Shown here: piece after piece, positions 12,501 to 24,103 of the stretch
How positions within the stretch are numbered: position 1 is the first letter of the stretch
Layout: each line of letters opens with the position of its first letter
Origin: Moringa oleifera
Lineage: Eukaryota > Streptophyta > Magnoliopsida > Brassicales > Moringaceae
Reading direction: 5' to 3'
Length of the DNA: 64,000 bases
NCBI GenBank assembly: GCA_021397835.1
Contig: JAJFZO010000658.1
Location: 1,681,501-1,745,500, forward strand
Position numbers and translations under genes: made by a program
Notes under the pieces: model-generated
Seen by the model: only the letters and a program-made list of their open reading frames with translations
What the model was told of the DNA's origin: nothing
Database searches by the model: none

Positions 12501-13370
12501 TTTTGAAATATCTTAGCAAATATAGCACTAGGAAGAAGGAAATGTTGATAGGACACAGCTCACAGATGATAATATTTCTTCATATATATGGACAAACTCG
12601 TGCTACCCTTTGTTTATCATTATATTTGCAATCACCAGAGAAGAGAAGAGAATGGAGAGGTTGCTCATGTAAATGATGAATGGGAGAGGAGACCATGGAT
12701 AGATAGATAGCTCGGAGGAGAAATGATAGTAAAACCCTAACCCATAAGTTAAATTTTCAGTTCATATATTATGGTTAATTACTTCTGTTTGAAGTGGAAA
12801 TGATCCCTTTGATTATCAAATGATTCATCAGAATTCAGAACGAAGATCCATGAGACAGAAATCTAACGGAAAAGATTGAGATCTAGGAACAAGAAAAGAG
12901 AGTGAATGAATTCATCAAAAGAGAAAAGGGTGAAAGCAGTATACGAGGAAATTAACCAGAACCATGCATGCAAGCAGCCAAACCTTACCAAATAATTAGA
13001 TATATAACCATATATACAAAGATCACGCTCATGAAAGGTAAAAAGGGAACATAATAGAAACAATAAGAAAGGAAAGCTGAAATCTTAATCTGTAGGTCAT
13101 AGAGAAAGAACATTAAACAATCAATTTCATCATATAAAACCCGATCTGTGTAACTTGACTACTTAAGATCATCTGAGATATGAAAGTGATCACAAAGAGA
13201 AAAAGAAAGGTTGAAATCTCTCCAATGGGTATACCTTGATAATGCCATGCTTTCAGCATCCCTGAAACGATCGTTAGAGAGGTAGAGTCATCATCTACAA
13301 CCAAGATGGTGAAGTTTGCGAGAGAGGTTACGGTCCTGATAGATTGACCTGTAACACTTTCAACACCCAT
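9504..13370 (-). CDS. type-B two-component response regulator (ARR-B)
   Basis: Nuclear transcription factor at the end of the cytokinin His-Asp phosphorelay. Nine coding exons: 13370-13235, 12410-12261, 12174-11770, 11658-11582, 11471-10428, 10342-10175, 10008-9910, 9757-9677 and 9554-9504 (2211 nt, about 736 aa). The receiver domain has the acid pair in ILVVDDD (D26/D27), phospho-acceptor D71 in VVTDLHMPGMDG, S98/S99 and K120 in YIVKPI, so it looks phosphorylatable. A basic, acidic-rich linker with CKRKAPPKK follows. The GARP/Myb DNA-binding domain (about 205-263) reads KVVWTNSLHNRFLQAIKHIG ... LTRENVASHLQKYR. The C-terminal 470 residues are Asn/Gln/Ser-rich, as in type-B activation domains, and end in acidic WGDDFMDSFLNP. 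Introns 6 and 8 appear to use GC donors. Neighbouring PER1 and LysM genes suggest synteny with Arabidopsis ARR23. Confidence 0.9.
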
Positions 13371-14534
13371 TCTTCTCTTTTCTTTTCCCTTTCACAACTT
13401 TGAAACTGCAACAATGGGAGACTTTTACAGTATCAGGATGTAATCAATGGAGTTTTATAGATACATATGGAGAAAGAGGGGCAGAGAGAGATGAGTAGAT
13501 AGAGGTCAGGTTGACAAACTTGAGAGGACTCTCCCCCTGAAATTTTCTACTAACCCATGTAAGAAAATCCAGTGCAAAATCAACACTTAATGCAGTTTAC
13601 CATAATAAGAGGTTCCTACATGGAATTCTATCTAAAGAAGATTTTCATAATCTCTCGTTTTTAAAGCTTCTTTCTAGTTTTTATCTTCTTCCAGTGGTGG
13701 ATGACTTAATCTTTCAACTAATAGCATCATTTTCTACCTTGGGCTTTAGCTGTTAAATACAACTGGAAAAATACAATTGGGAAAATACAATTTGGGTACT
13801 TAGATGTTAATTATATAATATAAGGTAGACTGTAATATTAGTGCATTAAGCCAGTTTCCTACCATTTCTTTTTAAACCATGGGATCTCATATGACTACAC
13901 AGATTATAATATACACGAAGGAATCAAGAAATTATCTATTAATTCATTTTGTAAATTCTTTATTTAAATTAGGTGATGATCATTGTTTAAACATTAACGA
14001 CTATAAGAAAACACTTGATTATTGCAGGTTCAATCTTCGGTGTTTCTGAAAAAAAAAAATGGAGTAAGACCTGTAAACTAACCTGTTCAGTGATAAATTT
14101 CAAATTCTACAGAGAGAAAATCAACATCGGATTATAATCAAAAGTTTCATCTGATCTAAACTGTACTTATCTTTTTAATAAAAACATCATATAGCGAAGA
14201 CACGATCTGGATGGTGGCCAGCCTCATAAGTTTCTTAAAAAGCTGCAAAAGTTTTCCTATACAGGTTTATGGAATAATACGGACCAGATAAAGCCTGTGC
14301 CCCACAGAGAGATACTTTGTCTCTGTTCAACGTCACCTGAGAATCTTTAGTCCATCTCTGTTAGGCATTTACTTCCATGTATCTCCTACAAGTCCAATAT
14401 TATGAAATAGAGCACAGCATCCTATGAAAAGATATACAATTCAGAAGAAAAATGATACATCAAGTGTGTTCATCTTCAATAAAATTTTCCCAAATTTTGG
14501 GTGTAATATAATAACTATAGATCAATTTTGTATC
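13371..14534. other. intergenic: response-regulator promoter/5' UTR and TraB 3' flank
   Basis: No gene was found. The first 100 bases upstream of the response-regulator ATG are pyrimidine-rich on the coding strand, consistent with a leader. The rest is ordinary AT-rich sequence without a recognisable element. Confidence 0.55.
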
Positions 14535-16684
14535 CTATGATCCACCTTTTATCTGTTCATATAATGCCCACAACAAAATGCCAATCATGGTGTCCCTAAC
14601 CAAGCTCTTTGCAAGACTTGCAAGCCAGCCATTAGACCTTTCATCAGATGACCTCTTCCCTGCAAGGTCCCTAAACCGCAGGTCTCCTAGATCAGATACT
14701 AGTGCATATATTACACCGTTCATGTGGCCCCTTCCTATCACCCCCACCACTGTCTTGCAATTGTTCACAGCTTTGCTCCGCTTCAGAGACCATGCCAGGT
14801 ACTGCAAAATGCAGCAGTACAGTGTCAAATTTGCACAAGAAATATGATAACTTCAACAAATTAACGCCAGAGGGAAATAAGATTGTGCTAACAATGCATT
14901 GCAAGCTATAAAAGTAGATTTTCCGGAACTATTTTTGCCTTTTGGAAAAGCTGAAATCATTTATGGATGAACTTTGTCTTTTTTCAATTACCAAGGATGC
15001 AGTTTCAAGTTTCGGATGGTTACTGTAGCTCAAATGCACTTACAGTGTCACGTTCATGTATCAGGGGCTGCAAGAGTGATGGATATGAAAAGCTTAGCCG
15101 CTCATAAAGCTGAAGGCTACCATCATCATCAGCATTCAGCTCCTAAAATGGAATTAGGAAAACAGAAACAAGATGTTGACATACTGAAGACAGGACTACG
15201 CCGCTAATGGATTCCAGGGTCCTATAAGCCAAGATGAAGTAAACATAAGTAAGACCAAAACCTTGATGTCCTTTAAGGATATCTCAGATAATGATGTTAT
15301 GCCCCGAATCACTGAGGTCAATAAATTGAGCTTCTCCATCCATTTCAGTGAATTCCACGCCCGCTCAAGCTGCAAGAAAAGATCAGATATACAAGAATCT
15401 AGCCTCCTAAGCAAAGAGAAGGAGAGTTGTAAAAAGAGAAAAATTCTAATATTTTCAATATTGCTGAAACTTATTCATGAGGTCTAAGTTGCATACAGTT
15501 ATTTCAATTGGTCGATCTCCCAGAACAAGCTGAGCGCCAATTTCCTCAGATGCTTTTCGAGCAGCCCGGAACTGAAAATGATCAAAACAATTTCATAATG
15601 TGAGGGTACTTTAATTTGTCTCATCTTAGTAACCACACAGTGTTTTCTCTTTCTTCCGTTCAGTACCTCATCCCCAAAAGGGCGGTTGACATCAGAAGAA
15701 ATCTTTGATGAGAAAAGTGCCAAAAGTAGCCGTAAAGCTAGAGCAGTTTGGCCCCCTGAACATTTTGCATGAATAGTGAGTCAATCAATTTCACAGGCAA
15801 AGTCAAATAGCGGAGAAACTGGAGCTCACCCAAGTTTATGCTACGACCGACAGCGCCGAAGAAGCCAGTTCCACTCAATGAGAACATGCTGGAACGCATT
15901 TGTTGGGCATCCTCTCCGTCACCAGAAGTGTACATAATCCCAGCTCTGAAAAGGAACTCTGCAGTAATTGAAGTTAAGATGTGGAATGGAGGAAAACAGC
16001 ATTTCACTTCTGTGTGAATCAAACCCAAGCAACACATTCAACAGGCCATATATAATAATTCGTGGCAATGGAACAAAATTGAATGTGTAGCTAGATCCCT
16101 TTTTCTAGGTTTGTTGCTAGAGTTTAAGAAGTTCAGGCACGAATTCATCGAAACTGGAAATTTCAACATAATATTTTTGAACAGTCATTTAAAATAATAT
16201 GATCTTGAATCTGTGACATCACCCAGTAACTCTAGAAAAAGTGCACAAATCAAGCAAATGGGACAAAGAAGGAGTCAAGAGAGTGAAATAACTACACTCG
16301 CCTGCTTCTACAGAGCTCAACCACTACATTTTCAGGCTTCACAGCCTGGACAACACGCTCGACGACGGCAGCCGATTTTCTGGAGATATGCGTGGTACCC
16401 ACCAACCATATCGCCTCCGGTTCAACGAACTCGGTCCTCCAGGCAGGAACCGGTCCAAATTGCCTCTTCTCGATCAACACCAAAGTACCATTATCAGCCA
16501 AGTCAACCAACTGAGGGCAAGTTCTGGCAATGGCAGCCCTTGACTCCGCCGAAATCTCCGCCCTGAAGTCGAAGTCCACCGGCGGTGGCTTGACGGAGAC
16601 GTTCAACGGCTTGAGAGGTTTCTCTCCTAGGCGACTTGGGTTCGTTGAGAAGAAACGGAAGGTTGTTCTGAGAAGGACTTCCAT
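14535..16684 (-). CDS. TraB/PrgY/GumN-domain protein
   Basis: Member of the TraB family (TRABD-like in animals). In Arabidopsis, family members are reported at ER-mitochondrion contacts. Exons are 16684-16302, 15945-15830, 15755-15667, 15571-15497, 15369-15262, 15142-15044 and 14801-14535 (1137 nt, 378 aa). The core begins EAIWLVGTTHISRKSA (GTTHxS motif), continues ENVVVELCRSR, and has the late glycine-rich GVIGRGHMNGV motif. The N-terminus (MEVLLRTTFRFFSTNPSR) is Arg/Ser-rich and could be a mitochondrial presequence. The last 25 residues contain a hydrophobic DTMIGILLWALYEQ segment that could be a C-terminal anchor. Intron 1 requires a GC donor (CAG|GCGAGT) to keep the frame SRAGIMY. Its position beside an A-4 ERF is shared with the Arabidopsis CBF4 neighbourhood. 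Confidence 0.9.
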
Positions 16685-17602
16685 CCTGGGTTCTCCTGTG
16701 CTTCAAGCTCAGGATCTGCACAGGATTAGTTTATCCGTTCATGGATCGGGATAAGGAAACTAACTTTAACGGCCTCAAGATCCCTTTTCTCTCTTTCTTT
16801 TCTCTTTTCCTTTAAATAAATAAAATAAATTACAAAAAAATATAATTTTCTCTGACATAATACGCAACCACGTGTACATGTAAAGTGATAGTACCATTGT
16901 ACAGAGCGTGTGGGGTCCTTAATTAATTCAGCATTACTGAGCAGTGATGCTCATTAGTGGACCATGTGGGGATCATTTGATAACAGGTAGCGATTCGACA
17001 TTTTTGGTGCACAACATGTGAACGACTGACTCCACCGATAGCGATATAACCAAATTAATGCATTCATGTCATCCATCCACAACCTTTGGATATTAACATA
17101 TGGAAGAAAACTTTGACACGAAACAACCTCTTTTTCTGCTCATCATTGTTCAAAACAACAGTAATCACTGGCTTGCTTTCGAAGCAAAGTCAAGAGAGTT
17201 CGGACACAAATTCATATGTTCCCACAATTTTAGAGACATATGTCCTAAAGAATTTGCTAGTAATAGACGAGAAGTAGGAGAGGACCAACTTTGAAGCTGA
17301 AACACGTGGCCCCACGAAATTTAAAAAGCTGGGCCTAAAGCCTAATTTCCGATGATATGCTGAGTAGGTTAGGGTGGGGGCCGGATTCTGCTTGCAGAAT
17401 CGTTCTATCGCTACAGGTTCTCCTCTGTTTGTCTTTTTCTTTCTCCTTAGACTAAAATGTTGTGACACGTATCAATATATATTTTTTTGATTTTATGCAG
17501 TATTGGGTAAATGACACTTTAAATATTAAATTTTGTACTAATTTTTTAGTTAAATTTTGATTTTTAAAATATTTGTAAACAAGTTTTAAATTTTTTAAAA
17601 TT

Positions 17603-17655
17603 AAATTTTAATGAAAATAATTATAAAATTTTTATAATTATTTTCATTAAAATTT
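17603..17655. repeat. perfect 26-bp inverted repeat (hairpin, 1-nt loop)
   Basis: Bases 17603-17628 are exactly reverse-complementary to 17630-17655, leaving a single T as spacer. The arm is AAATTTTAATGAAAATAATT followed by ATAAAA. It lies in a 250-bp AT-rich patch between two genes and may be the core of a small miniature transposon, though no target-site duplication could be fixed. Confidence 0.9.
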
Positions 17656-18298
17656 TTATTTTTTATTATAAAAATATAGTTCGAGATACTATACTAATTA
17701 ATTTTTTTAAAAAATTATAACATATGATAATTTAATAAAATTAATGATTAATATTTTATATATTTATATCGCAAATTAGCAAATTATATTTTTTTAAAAC
17801 TGTTTATCAAAACACTAATCTGAAGTTGAGATGCACACAAAAATCTTTGTTTTTAATGACATTATGAATTGTGGGGAAGTGAACCCATGACAATGATTTG
17901 TGACGTTATAACTTAGGACCGACCTCCTTAAATTCTGTGTCTCTATATGAATACCCAAATTTATGATCACTAAACAGGCCACCATCAACAATGAGAAAGC
18001 AAAAGTTTTTCTGCTGCGTCCTAGACTTTCAAAAGGAACCTGTATGCGGGAGCTGGACAGGCCTGTTGATTGACCCGGTAAGCTAATTAACAAGTCTTTG
18101 TTTGTGCCTAATGCGTGTCTGACTGTAGTCTCACCTTACTATCACATCAGACAAAATAATTTACAGACAGGAAAAAAGTACTTAGAAGCTTTCATTAACG
18201 TCCGCGAACTCCCCACGCATTTGCCCATTGGTTCACTGCTTCACTTCCCATGGTAAACATTACCCAGAGACGTGCGCGGTTTAAACATAATCGTTTCC

Positions 18299-18305
18299 TA
18301 TAAAT
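18299..18305 (+). promoter_or_regulatory. TATA box of the A-4 ERF gene
   Basis: TATAAAT lies 60 bp upstream of the ERF start codon, within a short pyrimidine/AT leader. This spacing implies a very short 5' UTR of about 30 nt. The assignment rests on motif and position only. Confidence 0.55.
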
Positions 18306-18364
18306 TCTGAATTCGAGACGGACAAAAACGCAGGCTTTTCTCTTACATATGTTTCCTTACATTT

Positions 18365-19018
18365 ATGGCTGATAATCCTCCTCCTAGTAATAGAGAGCAG
18401 CAGTTCAACCTTTGTAGGGTACAAGTCCCTGACCCTGCAGCCTCGTCATCAGAGAATCCATCACCGAGAACCGTTGATTCGCCGGGTAGGTCATCGAGTT
18501 CCGCCACGGGGAGGCATCCGAATTACCGGGGAATCAGGAGTCGGAGTGGGAAATGGGTGTCTGAAATTCGGGAGCCACGTAAAGTCACGCGCATATGGCT
18601 AGGTACGTACGCGACCCCCGAAATGGCTGCCGCAGCATACGACGTTGCGGCGCTCGCTCTGAAGGGTCCCGACGCCGCCCTGAATTTCCCCAACATGATT
18701 TTCTCGTACCCGTTGCCGGCGTCAACTTCAGCCAGCGACATAAGGGCGGCAGCGACTAGTGCGGCAGCACTGTTGCAACCCAAGCAGGATGGAGGATCGG
18801 GATCCGGTCATGGTCGACTCGGAGAAGGAGGCACGTCCGGTAGTAGCATGGAGCAGTCTGGTCAGGAGTTCGTCGACGAGGAAGCCCTCCTAAACATGCC
18901 CAGTTTACTAGAGGACATGGCGAAAGGGATGCTCGTCAGCCCACCGAGGATGAGCTCGCCGCCGTCCGACGATTCACCGGAGAATTCCGATGCAGAAAGC
19001 TTATGGAGTTATCGCTGA
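18365..19018 (+). CDS. AP2/ERF factor, DREB subgroup A-4 (ERF024-027-like)
   Basis: Single-exon DREB-family transcription factor of 217 aa, binding CRT/DRE-type promoter elements. The AP2 domain (about residues 54-111) has [20 protein letters not shown] and [20 protein letters not shown], with the valine typical of DREB-type DNA contacts. The variant [13 protein letters not shown] is characteristic of the ERF024/025/026/027 group. The Ser/Pro-rich N-terminus has no nuclear localisation signal as strong as that of CBFs. The acidic C-terminus carries [20 protein letters not shown] and ends in LWSYR, an activation-type motif shared with other DREBs. The coding region is noticeably GC-rich against its surroundings, normal for intronless DREBs. 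The next gene downstream is a CBF, the same pairing seen in Arabidopsis. Confidence 0.93.
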   Translation: MADNPPPSNREQQFNLCRVQVPDPAASSSENPSPRTVDSPGRSSSSATGRHPNYRGIRSRSGKWVSEIREPRKVTRIWLGTYATPEMAAAAYDVAALALKGPDAALNFPNMIFSYPLPASTSASDIRAAATSAAALLQPKQDGGSGSGHGRLGEGGTSGSSMEQSGQEFVDEEALLNMPSLLEDMAKGMLVSPPRMSSPPSDDSPENSDAESLWSYR

Positions 19019-22000
19019 AAGGAAAGCAATCATTTGCTAACGGTTGCTGTGATTTTGTTCTATCATTTCCCTTTATCACCCCATCTCCATTCCCTGTTGA
19101 AATGGGTATTCTCTGTACTTATATCAATCTGAAGCCTGGCTTTGAGAGGCTGCAACAATAGCGTCAGTAGGTAGCTTGCAGTGTCTTCGTTTCATAATGT
19201 CAACGAAGACGACCGTGAGTCTCTTCCATGTCAGAGTCTTGGTTGAAATCTCAGTCCCGAATGGTGAGGAGCTTGATGTTTACGTACAGTACGAGAGTTT
19301 CTGATCTTCAAAAAAGCGCTTCTCTTGCTTTTGCTTTTCTTTATTTCTTTTCCTTATGTTTTCACTGTGGTGGCGACCATGCCGATTCGGTTTACTCACT
19401 CAGATATTAATAGATTTGATGGACCACGAAATTTGCATTAACCATTTCATCACTTTTGGAGACAGCACAGGCTTTTACATCGTGTTTTGCCTCTTTTGTT
19501 ATAATCAAGTTGCCCCATGTTTCCCTTACTTGTCATTCCAAAATGCCATTTTTTATGCCAGGAAAAGCATGCGTTAATTCAAATTCCAGACTATCGTCAC
19601 AAGAGGGAGCTGTTCCATATGTTAATTTAATAAAATAAATGTACTTTTATTTTATTATATTTATTGTAATAAAATATAAAATATTTATTAAAAATTTTAA
19701 AATTAAATCATATCAAAAGTTGCGGTCCCTTTATCTTTTTATTGCTTTAGCGCTTTTTTTTTTAATGGAAGATAAACAAAGGTTAAAGGCAAGTCTTGTT
19801 AAGTCGGCCATGAAGTTTATTTAATATATATATATATATAAATTAATCAAAATAGTTGGCTACTTAAAATATGATGGACAGATAAAAAGAATTAACATGT
19901 GATCAAATCAACTATAGGTGTGAATTGAAGTGAGTGATACCAAACTTATATGGCCTTATTAATGTTTTCAAAGATTAACAGTCAAATGATAATACAATTA
20001 ATCAAGATCAATTAGTGTCTATGGCAGCTAGAAGGACTGTCTCGGACCACCTGGACTAGCTACGGATGCCATTTCATGATTGGATTGTCTTTATTAATCA
20101 ATGCAAATTAAGGTCAAGGACTGAAATTAGATTGCCATTAATTTCAAGAATCCAAGAAGCCAAATTTAAATAATTTTTTAAAGAAGTACCAACCAATTTA
20201 TTTGTCTTTAACTTTATATGTCCGGTTTTATTTAATAAATCATAATATTTTATTGAATTGATATATACCTGTTTTTAAATAAATAAAAAAATAGTTAATT
20301 TTGTAATTTGATATGCTAGTAAGAGAAACAAAATAAAATAATTATGGATAAATATTAAATTTTTTTGAAATTACACTTGTTTTTTATATCTCAAAACATC
20401 GATTAGATTAATTTATATATTATCAAAAAAATAAAAATATTTAAATTATATATGTTACATAAAGAATCTTGACTTGAATTTTTTCAAAAAAAAAATCAAT
20501 TTTTTTGAATACTAAATATATTTTTAAAATTTTATATTATTTAAAATTTATAAACAATTTCAAAGTTGTAAAATCATTCAAAATAGAAGTGTGGATTTGA
20601 AATTGATTTTATTATTTAAGTGATCTCTAAACATTTTAACAATGAAAATATTTTTTAATTTTCATAATTGTTTTGAATAAACACCAAATTTAGATTAATT
20701 TTTTTTAAAAAGAATTAGATGTAATATTAATCTAGTCAATATATCAAGTTCAAGTTTAAAAATAAGCATATGTAATTTAATTTTTATATTTACCTAATAA
20801 TATTTTAAATATATTATATCCAACTACTTCTCAATTATCATTAGTTTATTTATTTTAAAAAATAAGATGTTTAATATTAGCATATATAGACCCCTTCAGT
20901 TTTGGGTAACATTTATATTGAATAATGAAGCTCTTATGTGTTTTATTTTTTTTTTAAATTTTAATGATATGATAAATACATTCTAAAATTAACGATAAAA
21001 AAGTATAGTGATTTTTTATGATATTCAAACCTTCAATCTGCTTTACAAATTAATTTTTTATTTTTTATATTTAATTAATCAATATATTTAATTATTTTTT
21101 GATAAAAAAATTATATTTAATGTAATTAAATAACTTCACACTTGGCATTGGCCGTACCAATTTGAGCTATTCAATCTTGTGCCGATAATATGTTAGCCGA
21201 AAAAAATGACTAAGTTTTTTCTACTAAAAGATCTTTCAAGATTATGATTCCAAAAGCAGAGGTCAACCGACATCAGGTTTCTTCTAATACTATATTGTTA
21301 TAATTAACCATTATTAACTTTTACGGATAAGTCAATTCTCAAAGAAAATTTTCACGGCCCACCCAACTGCGGCAATGGATAGGTTCAGTTAATCCGACAA
21401 GAAAATAAACTATTCCAAAAACGGCCATTAAGAGATAAACTACATTTTGAAGACAAAACAATATATAGTGATATGATTTAGTGTGGGGTGGGGTTTATTA
21501 TGTAGACTAAGATTACTTAATCTACTTTCTTTTGATAGAAAGGTAACTTTTATTTTTTTTCTTTTATTAGAAACCAATTACCCCTAGATTGCTAAATCAT
21601 GATTTAGCTTTTTTTTATCATATAGTTTATTAAAAAGTGTTAATTTATATTATATTTTAATAAATAAAAAAGTTAGAAGTACGTGGGGCATGATAAATAA
21701 ATCCATATGGTCCGAATTGAAAAGCTCCCTATATTAATCACATGAGGTCCCCCATACTGCAACCGTTGTATACGTCAAGACTTTGAAGTAGTCTACGGAA
21801 TTAATCACATATTAGGGTTTTAATTTTAGGTCAAATCAGCCACATAAATGTCAAAAGTTTTCGCTACGGAACGTTGTCGTTTTCGTGGTTGTCGTTAGGC
21901 CTGAAACTGAACCAATAATCAATAAGCCATGTTTGGTATTTTCGGGTTTGGTTCGGTCAATATTAAAAACGGCACTGGTTCTCCATACACGGAATTAGTT

Positions 22001-22900
22001 TGGCGTCACTTTAGCTTAGTTTGTACTCCTTTGTGATTTGTACTCTCAACCTCTGCCAACTGTAATCTCACTGATAATCAAAGAGAAAAGCTGAGAATTA
22101 TGAGGTGGGACCCAACACGGGATGTTACTGAGTCGTACTGATATTGAAAGTTGACAAACAGTGATGGTCAGCACTGAGCAGTGCTCCAGCAGGACTTTAG
22201 GGAAACATCTTGTGGGACCCTCACGCGAGTGGCATATAGTGTAATTTAGGCGAACCGTCCCACCAGTTCACTGTCCATTCGCCACCTGGCTTGGTTAACT
22301 GTCGGGGGGGAGATTAACTGTCAAACGTGTGTTGAAATTCGTGCTGACGTCACCTTTAAAGCTGTCATTCCCTCACTTGCCGCCTTTGCCTCCTGCAGTT
22401 TCCTTGAAGCTCATGCGCATTTTTACGCCACTACTACTCGCCGATCTTTTCGTTTGTTTAAAGTTTATTATTTTTAATTATTTTTTACTGCCATGGTTAT
22501 ATATTTATCTATTATTTATAAATTATAGAAAGAATTAAATTTCAAATGGAATGTTACGAAAATGGAAGCATGCACCTTATTTCATTGTCAGATTTAAACT
22601 ATCCAATAATTATGTTATTTGTATGATGCGGGTTATAAAATTATATAAAATATAATTTTAGACTATACAAATGTCACTCTTTTTAATAGCTTTTTTTATA
22701 TGAATTTTAAGATGTAAATATCAAAATAAATTAATTGAGCGAAAAGTCAAGAACAACAATGATTTTTTGAGAGTAATGTAAACATTATTATAAAATTTCA
22801 AAATACAATATAAATTATATAAATTTCAAAACTTTAAGTTAGGTTAATTTAATTTTATTTAAACTAAAATAGGTGAAATATTTGAGTTACAAAATTTATA
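19019..22900. other. 4-kb AT-rich intergenic region between ERF and CBF
   Basis: The first 200-600 bases are probably the ERF 3' UTR. A (TA)n microsatellite lies at about 19824-19841. From 19620 to 21120 the sequence is extremely AT-rich with no coding potential. From 21120 to 22340 it is more balanced but holds no recognisable gene, and 22480-22970 is AT-rich again. No transposon ends could be defined. Confidence 0.6.
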
Positions 22901-23012
22901 TTTTTAAAATTAAATCTAAAAAATTATAGACTTATATAAACAAAATAATTAAATATAAAAAATCCTGAAAATAAACCCTAATGGTCCCTAATGCAAAGAC
23001 CAAGTCACCAAG

Positions 23013-23018
23013 GCCGAC
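23013..23018 (+). promoter_or_regulatory. CRT/DRE core (GCCGAC) upstream of CBF
   Basis: The hexamer GCCGAC matches the CBF/DREB binding core and lies about 460 bp upstream of the CBF start codon. It could allow auto- or cross-regulation by this CBF or the neighbouring A-4 ERF. A six-base match can be chance. Confidence 0.35.
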
Positions 23019-23133
23019 CCTAGCTGAGCTTTTATTTGAGTGACGGCATAGATCGGCGAGGAGTTGGTCTCCTCGTAGAGATACTAACATTGGGGGTCAG
23101 TGAGACAAGCAGATCCGTGAGTCAAAGAGAGCA

Positions 23134-23141
23134 CACGTGGC
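23134..23141 (+). promoter_or_regulatory. G-box/ABRE (CACGTGGC) in the CBF promoter
   Basis: CACGTGGC is a good ABRE/G-box match for bZIP, PIF or other bHLH factors, about 340 bp upstream of the CBF start codon. G-boxes are known regulatory sites in CBF promoters. Function here is inferred from motif and position. Confidence 0.45.
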
Positions 23142-23336
23142 GCGCAGAAATGGCTGGCTCATAAAACTCGTATTTAATACCAGCTGGTGACCAGAAACCG
23201 GGTCGCACTGGGCCACTGGAAACAGTAAACTTGGATCCTGCTAAAACCGTTGTGTAAACCGTGGACAACCAGCCTGGCTCCTTATCACACACCGTGTTCG
23301 CGTTTCACTCTTCACTACTTGAAATGCACCGCCACG

Positions 23337-23347
23337 TATATTTAAAA
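23337..23347 (+). promoter_or_regulatory. probable TATA box of the CBF gene
   Basis: TATATTTAAAA is the best TATA-like element before the CBF start and would put the mRNA 5' end near 23370, giving a leader of about 110 nt. It also lies inside the in-frame open extension upstream of the start, which argues against translation beginning further upstream. Confidence 0.5.
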
Positions 23348-23479
23348 TCTGTAACTCAACATATCAACGCAGAACCAATCATCATTACTCCTACTACTAA
23401 CACTAAGTGTTCTCTGCGATTGCGATACTCACTGCACACTCCACAAATAGCAACGATCGAAGTTTCCAGAGGATTAGAT

Positions 23480-24103
23480 ATGGAAGTTTCATCTCAGTAT
23501 TCGGACCCGCATTCTTGGGGGTCGGATCTCGACAGCAACCGCCGAGCGAATTTTTCGGAGGAGGAAGTGATGCTGGCTTCGCGCTATCCCAAGAAACGGG
23601 CGGGTAGGAAGAAGTTTAGGGAGACCCGGCACCCGGTGTACCGAGGGGTCCGGAGGAGGAACTCTGGGAAGTGGGTATGTGAGGTGAGGGAGCCCAACAA
23701 GAAGTCCAGGATATGGCTGGGCACCTTCCCCACAGCCGAAATGGCGGCGCGTGCACACGATGTTGCCGCGATTGCTCTGAGGGGCCGCTCGGCCTGCCTT
23801 AACTTCGCGGACTCAGCATGGAGACTGCCGGGGCCAGCTTCTACCAACCCAAAGGACATCCAGAAGGCGGCTGCGGAGGCAGCAGAGGCATTCCGACCTC
23901 CGGAGTCTGAAGAAAGAGTAGACCCGATGGAAACTGCGGCGTCGGATGATGTGTTCTATATGGACGAGGAGGCGGTATTCGGGATGCCGGGGCTGCTGGC
24001 CAACATGGCGGAAGGGATGATGTTGCCGCCACCGCGTTGCTGGTCCAGCGCGGACGATGTTGAATTCGATGCTGACGTGTCGTTGTGGAGCTTTTCCATA
24101 TGA
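23480..24103 (+). CDS. CBF/DREB1 cold-response transcription factor (CBF4-like)
   Basis: Intronless DREB subgroup A-1 protein of 207 aa, activating CRT/DRE genes in cold and drought responses. The CBF signature [16 protein letters not shown] (37-52) precedes the AP2 domain (about 54-111: [40 protein letters not shown]). The second signature DSAWR (111-115) follows directly. The acidic C-terminus ends DVSLWSFSI, equivalent to the LWSY activation motif. The frame stays open for 73 codons upstream to an ATG at 23261, but CBF proteins start shortly before an acidic stretch, so ATG 23480 is chosen. Only one copy is present, with no tandem CBF array. Orthology with CBF4 or DDF1 is suggested by neighbours, not proven. 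Confidence 0.95.
   Translation: MEVSSQYSDPHSWGSDLDSNRRANFSEEEVMLASRYPKKRAGRKKFRETRHPVYRGVRRRNSGKWVCEVREPNKKSRIWLGTFPTAEMAARAHDVAAIALRGRSACLNFADSAWRLPGPASTNPKDIQKAAAEAAEAFRPPESEERVDPMETAASDDVFYMDEEAVFGMPGLLANMAEGMMLPPPRCWSSADDVEFDADVSLWSFSI

Larger units (their letters stand above)
16685..18364. other. divergent intergenic region between TraB and ERF genes
   Basis: This 1.7 kb separates the divergently transcribed TraB and A-4 ERF genes. No coding sequence is supported. It contains an AT-rich stretch at 17490-17800 with a perfect palindrome (listed separately) and the ERF promoter at its right end. Confidence 0.6.

Noticed and set aside
23261..23479. 73-codon in-frame N-terminal extension of the CBF protein
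   Set aside because: The extension is unlike any CBF N-terminus and covers the likely TATA box; the ATG at 23480 gives a normal-length CBF.
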